A stretch of DNA of 64,000 nucleotides from Actinophytocola sp049647105 (GCF_049647105.1 NZ_JBARWZ010000294.1:24450-88449), one strand, 5' to 3'. Positions 51,139 to 59,141 are shown, counted from the stretch's first letter. Numbers and translations: made by a program. Notes: generated by a model from the letters alone, not told the origin.

Positions 51139-51710
51139 ACTACGAGATCCTCGACCCTCGACTGCTGACGGCGCCGCACGACCCCGACATCCCACAGCGA
51201 CTGGCCCGGCTGGCACAGCTCGGGCTCGGTGAGCGGCCGGACTCGGAGTTCGACAGGTTCGCGGCACGACTGGCCACCTCGGCGAACGCGCCGTACGCGA
51301 TGGTCAACTTCGTGGGCGACGAGGAGCAGTACTTCGCCGGTCTGTACGGACCGGACAGCGCGAAGGCGGACGCACTGGACGCGGCGTCGTCCGCGTCCCG
51401 CGCGACCCCGGGCCGCACGATGTCACGCGAACACGGCTACTGCCCGCACGTCGTGGTGCGCCGCAAGGCTTTGGTGCTCGACGACGTGTGCGCGTACCCG
51501 AGGTTCGCGGTCAACCCGGTGGTGAACTCGATCGGCGTGCGGGCCTACATGGGTGCGCCACTGATCGACCGCACCGGCACCGCACTTGGCACGATCTGCG
51601 TGGTGAACACGGAAGAGAGCAACTGGGGCAGGCCGGGCCTGGAGATGATCAAGTCCATGGCGGCCGAGGTGATGGACCTGATCCACCGACGCGAACAGGG
51701 ACTGCGCTAG
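51135..51710 (+). CDS. GAF-domain protein, fifth conservon gene
   Basis: 191 residues, ATGA overlap with the GTPase gene. GAF domain over most of the length: FDRFAARLATSANAPYAMVNFVGDEEQYFAGLYG, EHGYCPHVVVRRKALVLDDV, VNSIGVRAYMGAPLIDRTGTALGTICVVN. A single Cys (HGYCPHV) sits where sensor GAF domains may bind haem or react with oxidants. No output domain. It probably supplies small-molecule or redox input to the conservon. A large hairpin ends the operon. Confidence 0.88.
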   Translation: MNYEILDPRLLTAPHDPDIPQRLARLAQLGLGERPDSEFDRFAARLATSANAPYAMVNFVGDEEQYFAGLYGPDSAKADALDAASSASRATPGRTMSREHGYCPHVVVRRKALVLDDVCAYPRFAVNPVVNSIGVRAYMGAPLIDRTGTALGTICVVNTEESNWGRPGLEMIKSMAAEVMDLIHRREQGLR

Positions 51711-51727
51711 CCCGCCAGGCGCGGTGC

Positions 51728-51787
51728 GATGCCCTGAGAGGCGCTTTCGGGTCGTTCAGCGTCCCGAAAAGCGCCTCTCAGGGCATC
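51728..51787. terminator. Long hairpin terminator/REP-like element after the conservon
   Basis: Arms of about 24 bases, GATGCCCTGAGAGGCGCTTT...AAAGCGCCTCTCAGGGCATC, nearly perfect, with an 11-base loop, between convergent genes. Its GAGAGGCGC core recalls dispersed palindromes of related genomes; compare the different palindrome at 12916-12953. Confidence 0.85.
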
Positions 51788-51832
51788 ACGCCTGTCCTCG
51801 GGCGCCGGGCCGTGCGGGAACCAACGAGCCGC

Positions 51833-53149
51833 CTACCGGTGCCACCAGCGGGGCGAGTCATTGTTGGTCATGGGTTCATCGGCGGTGCGGGGCCTGTTCA
51901 GCAGCCCGCTGCTCGCGCGGAGCTGGTCGGAGAACCGCGCCGACCACTGGTCCCGGTAGGTGCCGAGCGCGACCTCGGCCAGCCGGATCCGCTGCACGTC
52001 CGACGTGCCGGCGGGTGCGTAGATGTGGTTGGCATCGCGCAGGAAGCGCTCGATGTTGCTGCCGGGGTACAGTCCGTACGCCGCGTGCACCTCCATCGCG
52101 GTGCGTGCACTGTCCAAAGAGGACTCGACGTTGAGCAGCTTGGCGCTGATCAGCTCCGCGTCGCAGGGCAGGCCCTCGTCGAGCAGGTACGCGGCGTGGT
52201 ACGCGGCAAGCCGCGCGGTCATCAGCTGGGACTGCATCTGCCCCAGTTTCTGTTTGACGGTGGGGAGTTCGGCGAGGGGCGCGCCGTAGCGCTGCTGTGC
52301 CGTCGCGAACTCGACGGTCTGCTCCACGATCGCGCGGTGGATGCCGAGCGACACCGCGGTCAGGTTCGGACGGCCGTAGAGGACGCTCGACGAGTAGGCG
52401 ACGGCGAGGCCGTCCCCCTCGGAGCCGAGCAGGTTTTCGGCCGGTACCCGACAGTTCTCGAAGATCAGTTCACCGAAGCTGAACCCGTGCAGCCCCATGG
52501 TGGGCTGGTGCTGGCCGAGTGACAGGCCCGGGGCCGTCGACTCCACCAGGAACGCGGACAGCCCGCTGGAGCCCCGTCCGGTCCTGGCGACCACCCCGTG
52601 CAGATCGCCGACATGGCTGTTGCCGACGAACACCTTCCTGCCATTCAGGACGTATTCGTTTCCCACCCGTTCGGCGGTAGCGGACATGCCGAGAACGTGC
52701 CCACCGGATTCTGGTTCCGTCACAGCGATCGTCGGCATGCAACGGCCGTTGCCGACCAGGGGTAACCAGCGCCGTTTCTGCTGCTCATTGCCGAAGTGGA
52801 CGATTTTCGCGACACCGAGCTGAGAGGCCTGGACCATTGCGCCCATAGCGCCGCTGACCCGCGACAACTCCTCGATGACAATCGTCTTCGCGAGGTGACC
52901 GAGGCCCATTCCCCCATACCGGGGGTCAATCGTGACGCCCAGCCAGCCCTGTCGAGCGATCAGCCTGGACATCTCGACATGGACGGACTTCGCCGCCTCC
53001 ATGTCACCGACCCTCGGCGCGACCTTCACCTCGGCGAATTCCCGCACCTGTTCGCGCAGCTCTTCGTGCTGCGGCGTGGTGAAATAGCTGGTTGTCCGGG
53101 TCGCGATGCTCACTGGACGGCCCCCCGATATTTCGTCACAGATCAACAC
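51833..53149 (-). CDS. Acyl-CoA-dehydrogenase-like flavoprotein lacking the catalytic Glu
   Basis: 438 residues, full acyl-CoA dehydrogenase length with all three domains: FAEVKVAPRVGDMEAAK, GWLGVTIDPRYGGMGLGHL, FAD-binding MPTIAVTEPESGGHVLGM, NGRKVFVGNSHVGD, HAAYGLYPGSNIERFLRDA. The usual catalytic loop IYEGTSEIQR reads IYAPAGTSDVQR (residues 376-387), and the alternative base site used by isovaleryl-CoA dehydrogenase-like members also has no Glu (SSSVLYGRPNL). It may act on an unusual acyl-carrier substrate or be a non-oxidising relative. Start GTG 53149; GTG 53113 after GGGGGG is an equal choice. Monocistronic. Confidence 0.88.
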   Translation of the reverse strand: MLICDEISGGRPVSIATRTTSYFTTPQHEELREQVREFAEVKVAPRVGDMEAAKSVHVEMSRLIARQGWLGVTIDPRYGGMGLGHLAKTIVIEELSRVSGAMGAMVQASQLGVAKIVHFGNEQQKRRWLPLVGNGRCMPTIAVTEPESGGHVLGMSATAERVGNEYVLNGRKVFVGNSHVGDLHGVVARTGRGSSGLSAFLVESTAPGLSLGQHQPTMGLHGFSFGELIFENCRVPAENLLGSEGDGLAVAYSSSVLYGRPNLTAVSLGIHRAIVEQTVEFATAQQRYGAPLAELPTVKQKLGQMQSQLMTARLAAYHAAYLLDEGLPCDAELISAKLLNVESSLDSARTAMEVHAAYGLYPGSNIERFLRDANHIYAPAGTSDVQRIRLAEVALGTYRDQWSARFSDQLRASSGLLNRPRTADEPMTNNDSPRWWHR

Positions 53150-53160
53150 GGACTCCCTTT

Positions 53161-53183
53161 AGGTTGTGTGCGGTGCACAACCT
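53161..53183. promoter_or_regulatory. Inverted repeat upstream of the dehydrogenase-like gene
   Basis: AGGTTGTG (53161-53168) and CACAACCT (53176-53183), perfect 8-base arms with a 7-base centre, 12 bases upstream of the GTG start. Likely operator; protein unknown. Confidence 0.45.
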
Positions 53184-53292
53184 TGCCACTGTCATAACCC
53201 GAGCGGTACCACCTTAATGGTGACGAGAATTACCCGCAACGACGGCCCGACTACACCAAGTGATCGTTTTCGCGGATAATTGTCTATAAAGG

Positions 53293-53337
53293 ACAGTCCG
53301 CGTGCCACCCGTCGAAACGGGACGGCACGCGGACTGT
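53293..53337 (-). terminator. Hairpin terminator of the redox operon
   Basis: ACAGTCCGCGTGCC / GGCACGCGGACTGT, perfect 14-base arms, 22 bases beyond the stop of the flavoprotein-repeat gene. Confidence 0.85.
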
Positions 53338-53358
53338 GTCGGTCAGCGTTGGTGGAGG

Positions 53359-56256
53359 TCAGGCGCGCCGCCGACCTCCGGAAGCCCGGACAGACCGCTC
53401 CACGGCGGGCATCTGGTCATAGGAGTCCTCTGGGCCGAACCGCTGCCGGACCAGGTAGTCGTCCTCCGGCCTGCCGTGCTTGGGAGGCCGGTCGAACGAG
53501 TCGTCCATGCTCGGCAGGGCCGGCGTGAGCCGGATGCCGCTCAGCGCGGGATCCATGCTCTGGGAGACCCGCTCCTCGGCCCGGCGCCGCGCGGCCCGGC
53601 CACCGTTGGTCGGCCCGGCCGTGTTGTGCCTGGCCGCCCGGCGCGGTGGCATCCCCTCGATGGAGGTCTCGTCCGCGCTGCCCAGCACCGGAGCCACCGG
53701 GTCGAGCGACTCCCTGGCGCCACCCATCGCCGCGAACGGGTCCTCTGAGCCGCGTGCCGTGGCCTGTCCGAAGGCACCGTCGCCACTACGAGCAGGCCGC
53801 CGCCCACGCGAGGAGTCCGCACCGCGGCGGACAGGCGGCATGGCACCGAAGGAGTCCGAAGAACCACGCGCGGCGGACGGCCGCGCATCGGCCCCACGCC
53901 GGGCAGGCGGCAGCGCACCGAAGGAATCGTCCGCACCACGCCGAACCGGCGGCATCGAGTCGAACGAGTCCGAAGAACCACGACGAACCGGCGGCATCCC
54001 GCCGGAGGAGTCCGCCGCGCCGCGCCGGGCCGGGGGCAGCGCACGGCGCACATCGTCCGCACGTCGCCGGATCGGCGGCATGGAGTCGAACGAGTCCGAA
54101 GAACCACGCCGCGCGGGCGGCATGCCACCAAACGAATCCTCCGCGCCGCGGCGGGTGGGAGGCATCCCGCCGAAGGAGTCCGACGCGCCACGCCGGACCG
54201 GCGGCATGGAGTCGAACGAGTCCGACGGACCGCGCCGGACGGGCGGCATCGCGCTGTAGGAACTGCTCGGGCCGTTGCTGACCGGCGGGATGCCGTCGAC
54301 GGTCGTGGCGGAGACCGCCAGCGGGTCGTGGAACTCCGGGGGCCGGACGTGCCCGTTCGCGTCGAGGAGCGCCATCTGACCGGTGACGTCGATCGCGAGG
54401 TCGTCTGGCGCGTTCAGCCTGCCGCTCAGCGGCTCCGGGACGCCATTGGCGGAGCGGAACCGCGGTGGTGCGATCCGGTCGGGTTCCGACGGCACCGGGA
54501 ACCGGCCACTCGTCGCGGGCCCCAGTGCGAGGCGGCCGTTCTGCGGCGCTCCGACGGGCGGCACCGGACGGCCATTCAGCGGCGTTCCCGGCGGCGGCGG
54601 CACCGGCGCGCCGTTCGCCCGCGTTCCTGGCGGCGGCAGGACCGGCGCACCGTGCACCGGCGTGCCCGGCGGTGGCGGCGGGACGGGCGCACTGTTCACC
54701 GGCATGCCCGGCGGCGGCAGGATGGGAGCGCCGTGCACCGGCATTCCCGGTGGCGGCGGGACAGGCACACCGTTCATCGGCATACCGGGCGGCGGGACCG
54801 CGCCACCGCGTGGCGGACGGACCTTCACCGGCAGCATGCGGCTGAACGAGTCCACGACGTTCTTCGGCCGCCCGGCGGGCACCTGACCGGCACCGACGCC
54901 GACCTGACCCGGTGGCTCCTCCACGTACGCGATCTCGTGGTCGCGCTTCTCCTCGCGCTGCGGCTGCTTGTCCTTGATGGGCAGCTGATGCCTGCCCTTG
55001 CCGCGCTTCGCCGCCGCACCGGCGCCGCCAACGGACACCGCGGGTGTCGGCTCGGCGGGCGTACGCGGCCGTGGCGCGGGGTTCTGCCTGCTCACGCTGT
55101 CGGTCCATGCCAGCACGGACGACGGGCAGTCCAGGCCGACCACCCCCATCAGGCGGCCTTCGTTGGAGTACCCGTACACGGTGCCGGTGCCCTCGTCCGG
55201 CGTGCCGAGCGTGATGATGTCCTTGCCCAGCTTCGGCATGCCCGCGGCCTGGATGCGGATGCCGTACTGCTCGGTCCAGAACCGCGGCATCGGCGTGAAC
55301 GGCTCCGCGGCGGTGCGGCCGGCGAGCAGGCTCTCCGCAGCGGCCCGGCCCATCTCGACCGCGTTCAGCCAGTGCTCGACGCGCCTCGGCACGTTGTCGA
55401 ACCGCAGGTTGGGCCACTGCGCCACGTCACCGGCGGCGACCACGTCCTCTGCGCCGACGACGTGACAGGTCGGCTCGCAGACCACGCCGTTGTCCAGCGG
55501 CAACCCGGAACCACGCAGCCAGCCGGTCAGCGGCACGGTGCCAGCCGCGATCAGGACGCACGACGCGAGCAGGGTGGTGCCGTCGGTCAGCTTCAGGCCG
55601 ATGCCCTCCGGCCCCGGCGCCCACTCCTGCACGGAGTTGCCCAGCGCCAGGTCGACGCCGTGGTCGCGGTGGAGGTTGGTCAGCCACTGGCCGAGCTCGG
55701 GGCCGAGGACGTTGCCGAGCAGGGTGTCCTGGCGGCCGATGAGCGTCACCTCGCGGGAAAGGTGGCGCAGGCTCGCCGCGAGCTCGCAGCCGGTGAACCC
55801 GCCGCCGACGACCGCGACGCGGCCCTTCGTCGAGCCGATGACGCGTTCTAGGTCCATGCCGTCGGACATGGTGCGCAGCACGAGCACGCGCGGGTCGTAG
55901 TACGGCAGGTCGTTGGGGCGCTTGGCTTCCACGCCGGTCGCGATGACGAGACCGTCGTAGGTCAGCTCCTCGCCGCCGGGCAGGTGCAGGACCTTGTTGT
56001 GCGGCACCAGCTGCCGGACCTGCGTGCCGAACCGCCACTTCGCGTTGAGGTCCTCGTACGCGGGGAGCGTGAGGTCACTCGTCCGCAGCGTACCCATGAG
56101 CAGCTGCTTGGACAGCGCGGGCCGGTGATACGGCGGCTGTTTCTCGTCGCCGAGGAGCATGATCTCGCCCTCGAACTTGAGCTCGCGCAGCCGCTCCGCG
56201 GTGCGCAGACCGGTCAGGCCGGCGCCGACCACGACGATCCGTTCGTCCCGGTTCAT
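53359..56256 (-). CDS. Ferredoxin-reductase-like flavoprotein fused to long low-complexity repeat domain
   Basis: 965 residues. Residues 1-400 are a complete FAD/NAD(P)H reductase of the rubredoxin/ferredoxin-reductase type: FAD motif VVVGAGLTGLRTAERL, FAD-contacting PPYHRPALSKQLL, NAD motif VAVVGGGFTGCELAASL, VVAAGDVAQWPN, and the reductase C-terminal domain. Usual length is 400-420. The remaining 560 residues are Pro/Arg/Ser-rich and probably disordered: a region of about seven PPPGMPVHGAPV-like units (488-575), a short linker, about twelve 14-residue SDSFDSMPPVRRGA-like units (664-826), then a basic tail with PEDDYLVRQRFGPEDSYDQMP. ATGA overlap with the membrane-ferredoxin gene, its likely electron partner. 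Confidence 0.92.
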   Translation of the reverse strand: MNRDERIVVVGAGLTGLRTAERLRELKFEGEIMLLGDEKQPPYHRPALSKQLLMGTLRTSDLTLPAYEDLNAKWRFGTQVRQLVPHNKVLHLPGGEELTYDGLVIATGVEAKRPNDLPYYDPRVLVLRTMSDGMDLERVIGSTKGRVAVVGGGFTGCELAASLRHLSREVTLIGRQDTLLGNVLGPELGQWLTNLHRDHGVDLALGNSVQEWAPGPEGIGLKLTDGTTLLASCVLIAAGTVPLTGWLRGSGLPLDNGVVCEPTCHVVGAEDVVAAGDVAQWPNLRFDNVPRRVEHWLNAVEMGRAAAESLLAGRTAAEPFTPMPRFWTEQYGIRIQAAGMPKLGKDIITLGTPDEGTGTVYGYSNEGRLMGVVGLDCPSSVLAWTDSVSRQNPAPRPRTPAEPTPAVSVGGAGAAAKRGKGRHQLPIKDKQPQREEKRDHEIAYVEEPPGQVGVGAGQVPAGRPKNVVDSFSRMLPVKVRPPRGGAVPPPGMPMNGVPVPPPPGMPVHGAPILPPPGMPVNSAPVPPPPPGTPVHGAPVLPPPGTRANGAPVPPPPGTPLNGRPVPPVGAPQNGRLALGPATSGRFPVPSEPDRIAPPRFRSANGVPEPLSGRLNAPDDLAIDVTGQMALLDANGHVRPPEFHDPLAVSATTVDGIPPVSNGPSSSYSAMPPVRRGPSDSFDSMPPVRRGASDSFGGMPPTRRGAEDSFGGMPPARRGSSDSFDSMPPIRRRADDVRRALPPARRGAADSSGGMPPVRRGSSDSFDSMPPVRRGADDSFGALPPARRGADARPSAARGSSDSFGAMPPVRRGADSSRGRRPARSGDGAFGQATARGSEDPFAAMGGARESLDPVAPVLGSADETSIEGMPPRRAARHNTAGPTNGGRAARRRAEERVSQSMDPALSGIRLTPALPSMDDSFDRPPKHGRPEDDYLVRQRFGPEDSYDQMPAVERSVRASGGRRRA
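53779..54267 (-). repeat. 42-base tandem repeats encoding SDSFDSMPPVRRGA units
   Basis: About twelve degenerate copies in frame in the flavoprotein gene (residues 664-826). Consensus [SD]SF[DG][SGA]MPP[VA]RRG[AS]; two copies have lost the aromatic residue. The aromatic/acidic/Arg-rich pattern could mediate multivalent binding or phase separation. Confidence 0.85.
54530..54795 (-). repeat. Repeats encoding PPPGMPVHGAPV units
   Basis: About seven degenerate copies of 12-15 residues in the same gene (residues 488-575). Consensus PPPPG[MT]PVHGAPV, poly-proline-rich, extended and flexible. Confidence 0.8.
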
Positions 56257-57092
56257 CGGGTGCGTACCTCCTGCAACTGGATGGCCTGCATGGGGCAGGA
56301 CCGTGCCGCCGCCTGCGCTTGGGCACGGCTGTCGGTGTCGGGGTCACGGACGTAGCGCAGCCGTCCGTCCTCCATGAGCTGGAACAGCTGCGGCGACTCG
56401 GCCTGGCAGATGCCGTACCGCTTGCAGCGCTGGTTGTCGACGCTGACCTGCACCTTCCGCCCGACGCGCGGGCCGGGTGGCGGAGGTTCGACGACGGCCA
56501 GCTGTGTTCCGGTGGTGGCGGGCGCCGCCGCGAGCAGCCCGGCGCGGATCAGCACCTTCGGTGGGAGGAACCGGAGTGCTGTCAGTGTCACCGCCGGGGT
56601 CAGCACCGTGATGCCGCCGAGCCACAGCAGTGCGAGGTGGCCGTTGGCGATGGCACCGAACCACGAGTGCACGACCACCAGGCCGAGCGCGATGTACGCG
56701 AGCTGGTGGAACCGCAGCCAGTTGCGGTAGCGGATGAACCGCCGCATGCCGGTGGTGATCGTGATCGCGATCATGATCTCGAGGCCGAGGATGCCGAGCG
56801 CGTGCCGGAACCGGCCGCTGAACGGCACCGAGATACCGAAGATGTCCAGGCCCTGCTCCCGCAGCAGCAGGAACACGATCGCGTGCGTGATGCCCGTCGC
56901 GAGCGTGAAGATCGCGAGGATCATGTGCGCGGAGCGGATGGCCTGATGCCCGGTGAGCCTCTTGATCCAGCCGGTCGCGGTGAGTACGCCCCAGCACAGG
57001 GTCAGGCACATGAAGACGTAGGAGGCCCTCGCCGACAGGGCGGCGACCTCGCGGATGCCGATGTCGTGTTGTGGCAGTGCGATCGCGATCAT
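56253..57092 (-). CDS. Ferric-reductase-like haem membrane domain fused to 3Fe-4S ferredoxin
   Basis: 279 residues. Residues about 20-200 carry six membrane segments of the ferric-reductase-like type with pairs of His in helices (SAHMILAIF, ITHAIVFLL, RFHQLAYIALGLVVVHSWF) that could ligate two b haems. After a Pro-rich linker, residues 215-275 form a small ferredoxin: VSVDNQRCKRYGICQAESPQLF...SCPMQAI, with the C-x5-C and C-P pattern of 3Fe-4S ferredoxins that serve P450s. The fusion joins a soluble carrier to a membrane haem channel. It lies between the DUF4142 and reductase genes with four-base overlaps to both. Confidence 0.88.
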   Translation of the reverse strand: MIAIALPQHDIGIREVAALSARASYVFMCLTLCWGVLTATGWIKRLTGHQAIRSAHMILAIFTLATGITHAIVFLLLREQGLDIFGISVPFSGRFRHALGILGLEIMIAITITTGMRRFIRYRNWLRFHQLAYIALGLVVVHSWFGAIANGHLALLWLGGITVLTPAVTLTALRFLPPKVLIRAGLLAAAPATTGTQLAVVEPPPPGPRVGRKVQVSVDNQRCKRYGICQAESPQLFQLMEDGRLRYVRDPDTDSRAQAQAAARSCPMQAIQLQEVRTR

Positions 57093-57814
57093 TCGGCGGA
57101 CCCGTGTGCGCTGAAGGTTCGCACGATGCCGATCGTGGCCGCCGCCATCAGTACGGCGACGAGACCGGCGAGCAGTAGGTCACCACGTGTCAACGTGTTC
57201 TCCGGATAGGTGGTCTGGCGGGCCGCGGCCTCGGCGAACATGCCGTGCTCGACGGTGACGTGACCGGTGCCCTCGAGCAGGGTCATGTGCTTCATCACGA
57301 TCTCGTTGGCCTGGGAGGCGAAGTCGCGGATCACCGGGTTGCGGGTACCGGACCGCACCTCGGCGATCAGCCCGAACACCGTGCCGTGCGCGGCGCGGAG
57401 CCGGTCGGCGAAGGTGTCGTCGAACTCCTCACCGGTCTTGCTCGAGATCTCGTTCATCCACCCCTGTGTGGACGACGACGGCTTGTCGGGCAGCCGCACA
57501 CCGAACTGGTCCGCCAGCTTGTTGACGGCGACGTCGAGCTTGGTGTGGTCCTGGGCCAGCACGGTGCCGGTGTCGCGGACCGCCTGCGAGTTGCCCCGTT
57601 CGGCGGCGAGCTTGCCCATGGGGACCTCCCACAGGTTCGCGAAGTTGATCACCGTGAGGAACTCGCGGTCCAGGGGTGCGAGCACCTGCTGGGCCTGCTG
57701 TGCTGCCGGTTGAGTCTGGCTCGCGCTCGCCATGGCGACGCCCACCGCTGGGCAGGCGGCACCGATGACCACGAGGAACGCGGCGACGGACCAACGGACA
57801 ATTCTGTGACGCAT
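57089..57814 (-). CDS. Exported DUF4142 protein with C-terminal membrane anchor
   Basis: 241 residues from ATG 57814 (MRHRIVRWSVAAFLVVIGAA...), which gives a normal signal peptide; an upstream in-frame start would overlap the small lipoprotein gene. The DUF4142 helical bundle spans about 45-190 (REFLTVINFANLWEVPMGKLAAERGNSQAVRDTGTVLAQDHTKLD). A final helix, LLLAGLVAVLMAAATIGIV, anchors it. The family has a ferritin-like four-helix fold but no known enzyme activity; His and Glu residues (AQDHTKLD, TVEHGMF) may bind metal. Second gene of the redox operon. Confidence 0.85.
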   Translation of the reverse strand: MRHRIVRWSVAAFLVVIGAACPAVGVAMASASQTQPAAQQAQQVLAPLDREFLTVINFANLWEVPMGKLAAERGNSQAVRDTGTVLAQDHTKLDVAVNKLADQFGVRLPDKPSSSTQGWMNEISSKTGEEFDDTFADRLRAAHGTVFGLIAEVRSGTRNPVIRDFASQANEIVMKHMTLLEGTGHVTVEHGMFAEAAARQTTYPENTLTRGDLLLAGLVAVLMAAATIGIVRTFSAHGSAE

Positions 57815-57833
57815 GGTTCTGTTCACCTGCGAC

Positions 57834-57995
57834 TCAGTTATTTCCCATTTCGAGTTGCCCGGTTGTTTTTGGCATACCCTGGGTGTCGCCGTACTCGCTG
57901 CCCGCGCCTTCGCGCAGTTGGCAGCCACTGAGGAGGAGCGCGGAGATCGTTGCCAGTACAGCTAGTCCGGCAACTCTAGAGCTCGGCATCCTCAT
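57834..57995 (-). CDS. Small lipoprotein, 53 aa, first gene of the redox operon
   Basis: ATG 57995 preceded by GAGGAG at 58003-58008. MRMPSSRVAGLAVLATISAL is followed by lipobox LLSGC (Cys25), so only 29 residues remain after processing: QLREGAGSEYGDTQGMPKTT and a short tail. The stop is 20 bases before the DUF4142 start. Its small size hid it from ordinary gene calling. Unknown function; likely a membrane-anchored accessory of the operon. Confidence 0.75.
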   Translation of the reverse strand: MRMPSSRVAGLAVLATISALLLSGCQLREGAGSEYGDTQGMPKTTGQLEMGNN

Positions 57996-58013
57996 GGATG
58001 AACTCCTCTGCAG

Positions 58014-58042
58014 TAGATATCAGAACGATTAAGCCGCGTCAA
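58014..58042 (-). promoter_or_regulatory. Promoter of the lipoprotein-DUF4142-ferredoxin-reductase operon
   Basis: On the reverse strand TTGACG (58042-58037), 17-base spacer, TATCTA (58019-58014). The ribosome site lies only a few bases after the predicted start of transcription, giving a very short leader. Confidence 0.55.
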
Positions 58043-58442
58043 GGTTTTTGTTGCGGGCACGCCTCGTTGCAAGTCCTACCCGTATATACGTTTGGTAACG
58101 GCGGCAACGTTCAGCTCACCCACATGGAGATGTGTGGCGTGGGTCACATTGACGAACCCTGCGGTGGTCCTGCGTCGTTGCGGCTGCCGGACACGCGGCG
58201 GTCAGCGCGGTCAAGCAGGCGCGTGAACTGCGAATACTCGCTGGACGACCGCGCGGTCGAGCGAGGCGGCCATCGGGCTGGGGCGGCGCGGCGGGGCAGA
58301 CGGCCGTGGGAAGGCCGGCGACGGTACGCGACCTGGCCGCCGCCAAACGGGTGTGCGCCCCCCGCCGACGGGAGCAGCGCACGACCGGGCGCCGGATCGC
58401 GCCATGATCATCAGGGGTGGGGACCGCTGACAGTGTCTCGGG
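58043..58442. other. Gene-poor stretch between the two redox gene sets
   Basis: About 400 bases after the last anti-sigma codon and upstream of the 57995 operon. Base use changes from AT-richer (58043-58120, including GTATATACG) to very GC-rich (58200-58400). No convincing gene, RNA or terminator was seen; it should contain regulatory sites for the operon. Confidence 0.5.
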
Positions 58443-59141
58443 TCAGAGCGGGACCGAGACCATCGTCTCGCCCTCTTGGGTCCGGATCTCGATGGCCCGC
58501 ACCTCGTCCGGGGGCAGCAGGGCGGTGCCCTCCAGGATGGTGCCCTTCGCCGAGCCCTCGTCGGAGACGAGCCAGCCGCCTGCCAGGATCGCGTCGCCGT
58601 CCTTCGGGATCACGTACATCTCGCAGCGCAGACCCGACGCCAGGCCCGTCACGGTCGCGTTGACCCAGACCCAGCCCTTCTTGGGCTCCAGCGCCACGGT
58701 CATCGAGGTGCCGGTCTCGGCGTCGGTGGCCTCCGCGAGGCGCGCGTTCGTGGGAAGAGTGGGGGTGGTCGGCGGCGGGGCGGCGACCGGTGTGGACACG
58801 GTCTCGCGGCCGACGAGGATGCCGCCGCCGAGTGCGACGGCCACCGCGACGGCGGCCGCGACCGCGATCCCGGCCGACATGCGGCGTGGTGCCGGTGCCT
58901 CGGTGCGGACCTGGCGCAGGGTGCGCCGCAGCAGGAGGTCGCCCTCCTCTGGCGGGCCGTCGACGAACGCCTCCGGGGGCACCTGGTCCAGTGCGCGCCG
59001 GATCATCATCAGCTCGTTGACCTCGCGCTGGCAGTCCTGGCAGGACACCAGGTGCTCGTGCACCATGCGCGCCTCGACGGGGTCGAGCGCACCGAGTGCG
59101 TAGGCGCCGAGCTGAGCCCGGTCGTGCACGGGACCCGTCAC
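58443..59141 (-). CDS. Zinc-finger anti-sigma factor
   Basis: 232 residues from GTG 59141, GTGA overlap with the sigma gene. N-terminal zf-HC2 motif (VHEHLVSCQDCQREVNEL: HxxxCxxC), the ZAS domain that binds ECF sigma factors and often senses thiol oxidation. One membrane helix (about residues 92-114), then an outside RskA-like domain (GTSMTVALEPKKGWVWVNATVTGL). Release of the sigma factor follows proteolysis or oxidation in known cases. Confidence 0.92.
   Translation of the reverse strand: MTGPVHDRAQLGAYALGALDPVEARMVHEHLVSCQDCQREVNELMMIRRALDQVPPEAFVDGPPEEGDLLLRRTLRQVRTEAPAPRRMSAGIAVAAAVAVAVALGGGILVGRETVSTPVAAPPPTTPTLPTNARLAEATDAETGTSMTVALEPKKGWVWVNATVTGLASGLRCEMYVIPKDGDAILAGGWLVSDEGSAKGTILEGTALLPPDEVRAIEIRTQEGETMVSVPL

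Noticed and set aside
53779..54795. CRISPR-like look of regularly spaced repeats
   Set aside because: Repeats are contiguous, degenerate, in frame and protein-coding; no unique spacers and no cas genes.
54328..55851. Long forward and reverse frames within the flavoprotein-repeat gene
   Set aside because: Low-complexity shadows caused by the repeats; only the frame from 56256 carries domain motifs and fits the operon overlaps.
57834..57928. Upstream in-frame start for the DUF4142 gene at 57928
   Set aside because: It would remove the signal peptide from the N-terminus and overlap the small lipoprotein gene; ATG 57814 gives a normal export signal.
58116..58382. Reverse-strand frame in the gene-poor stretch
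   Set aside because: Arg/Pro/Ala-rich without domain, ribosome site or codon support; shadow of GC-rich non-coding DNA.
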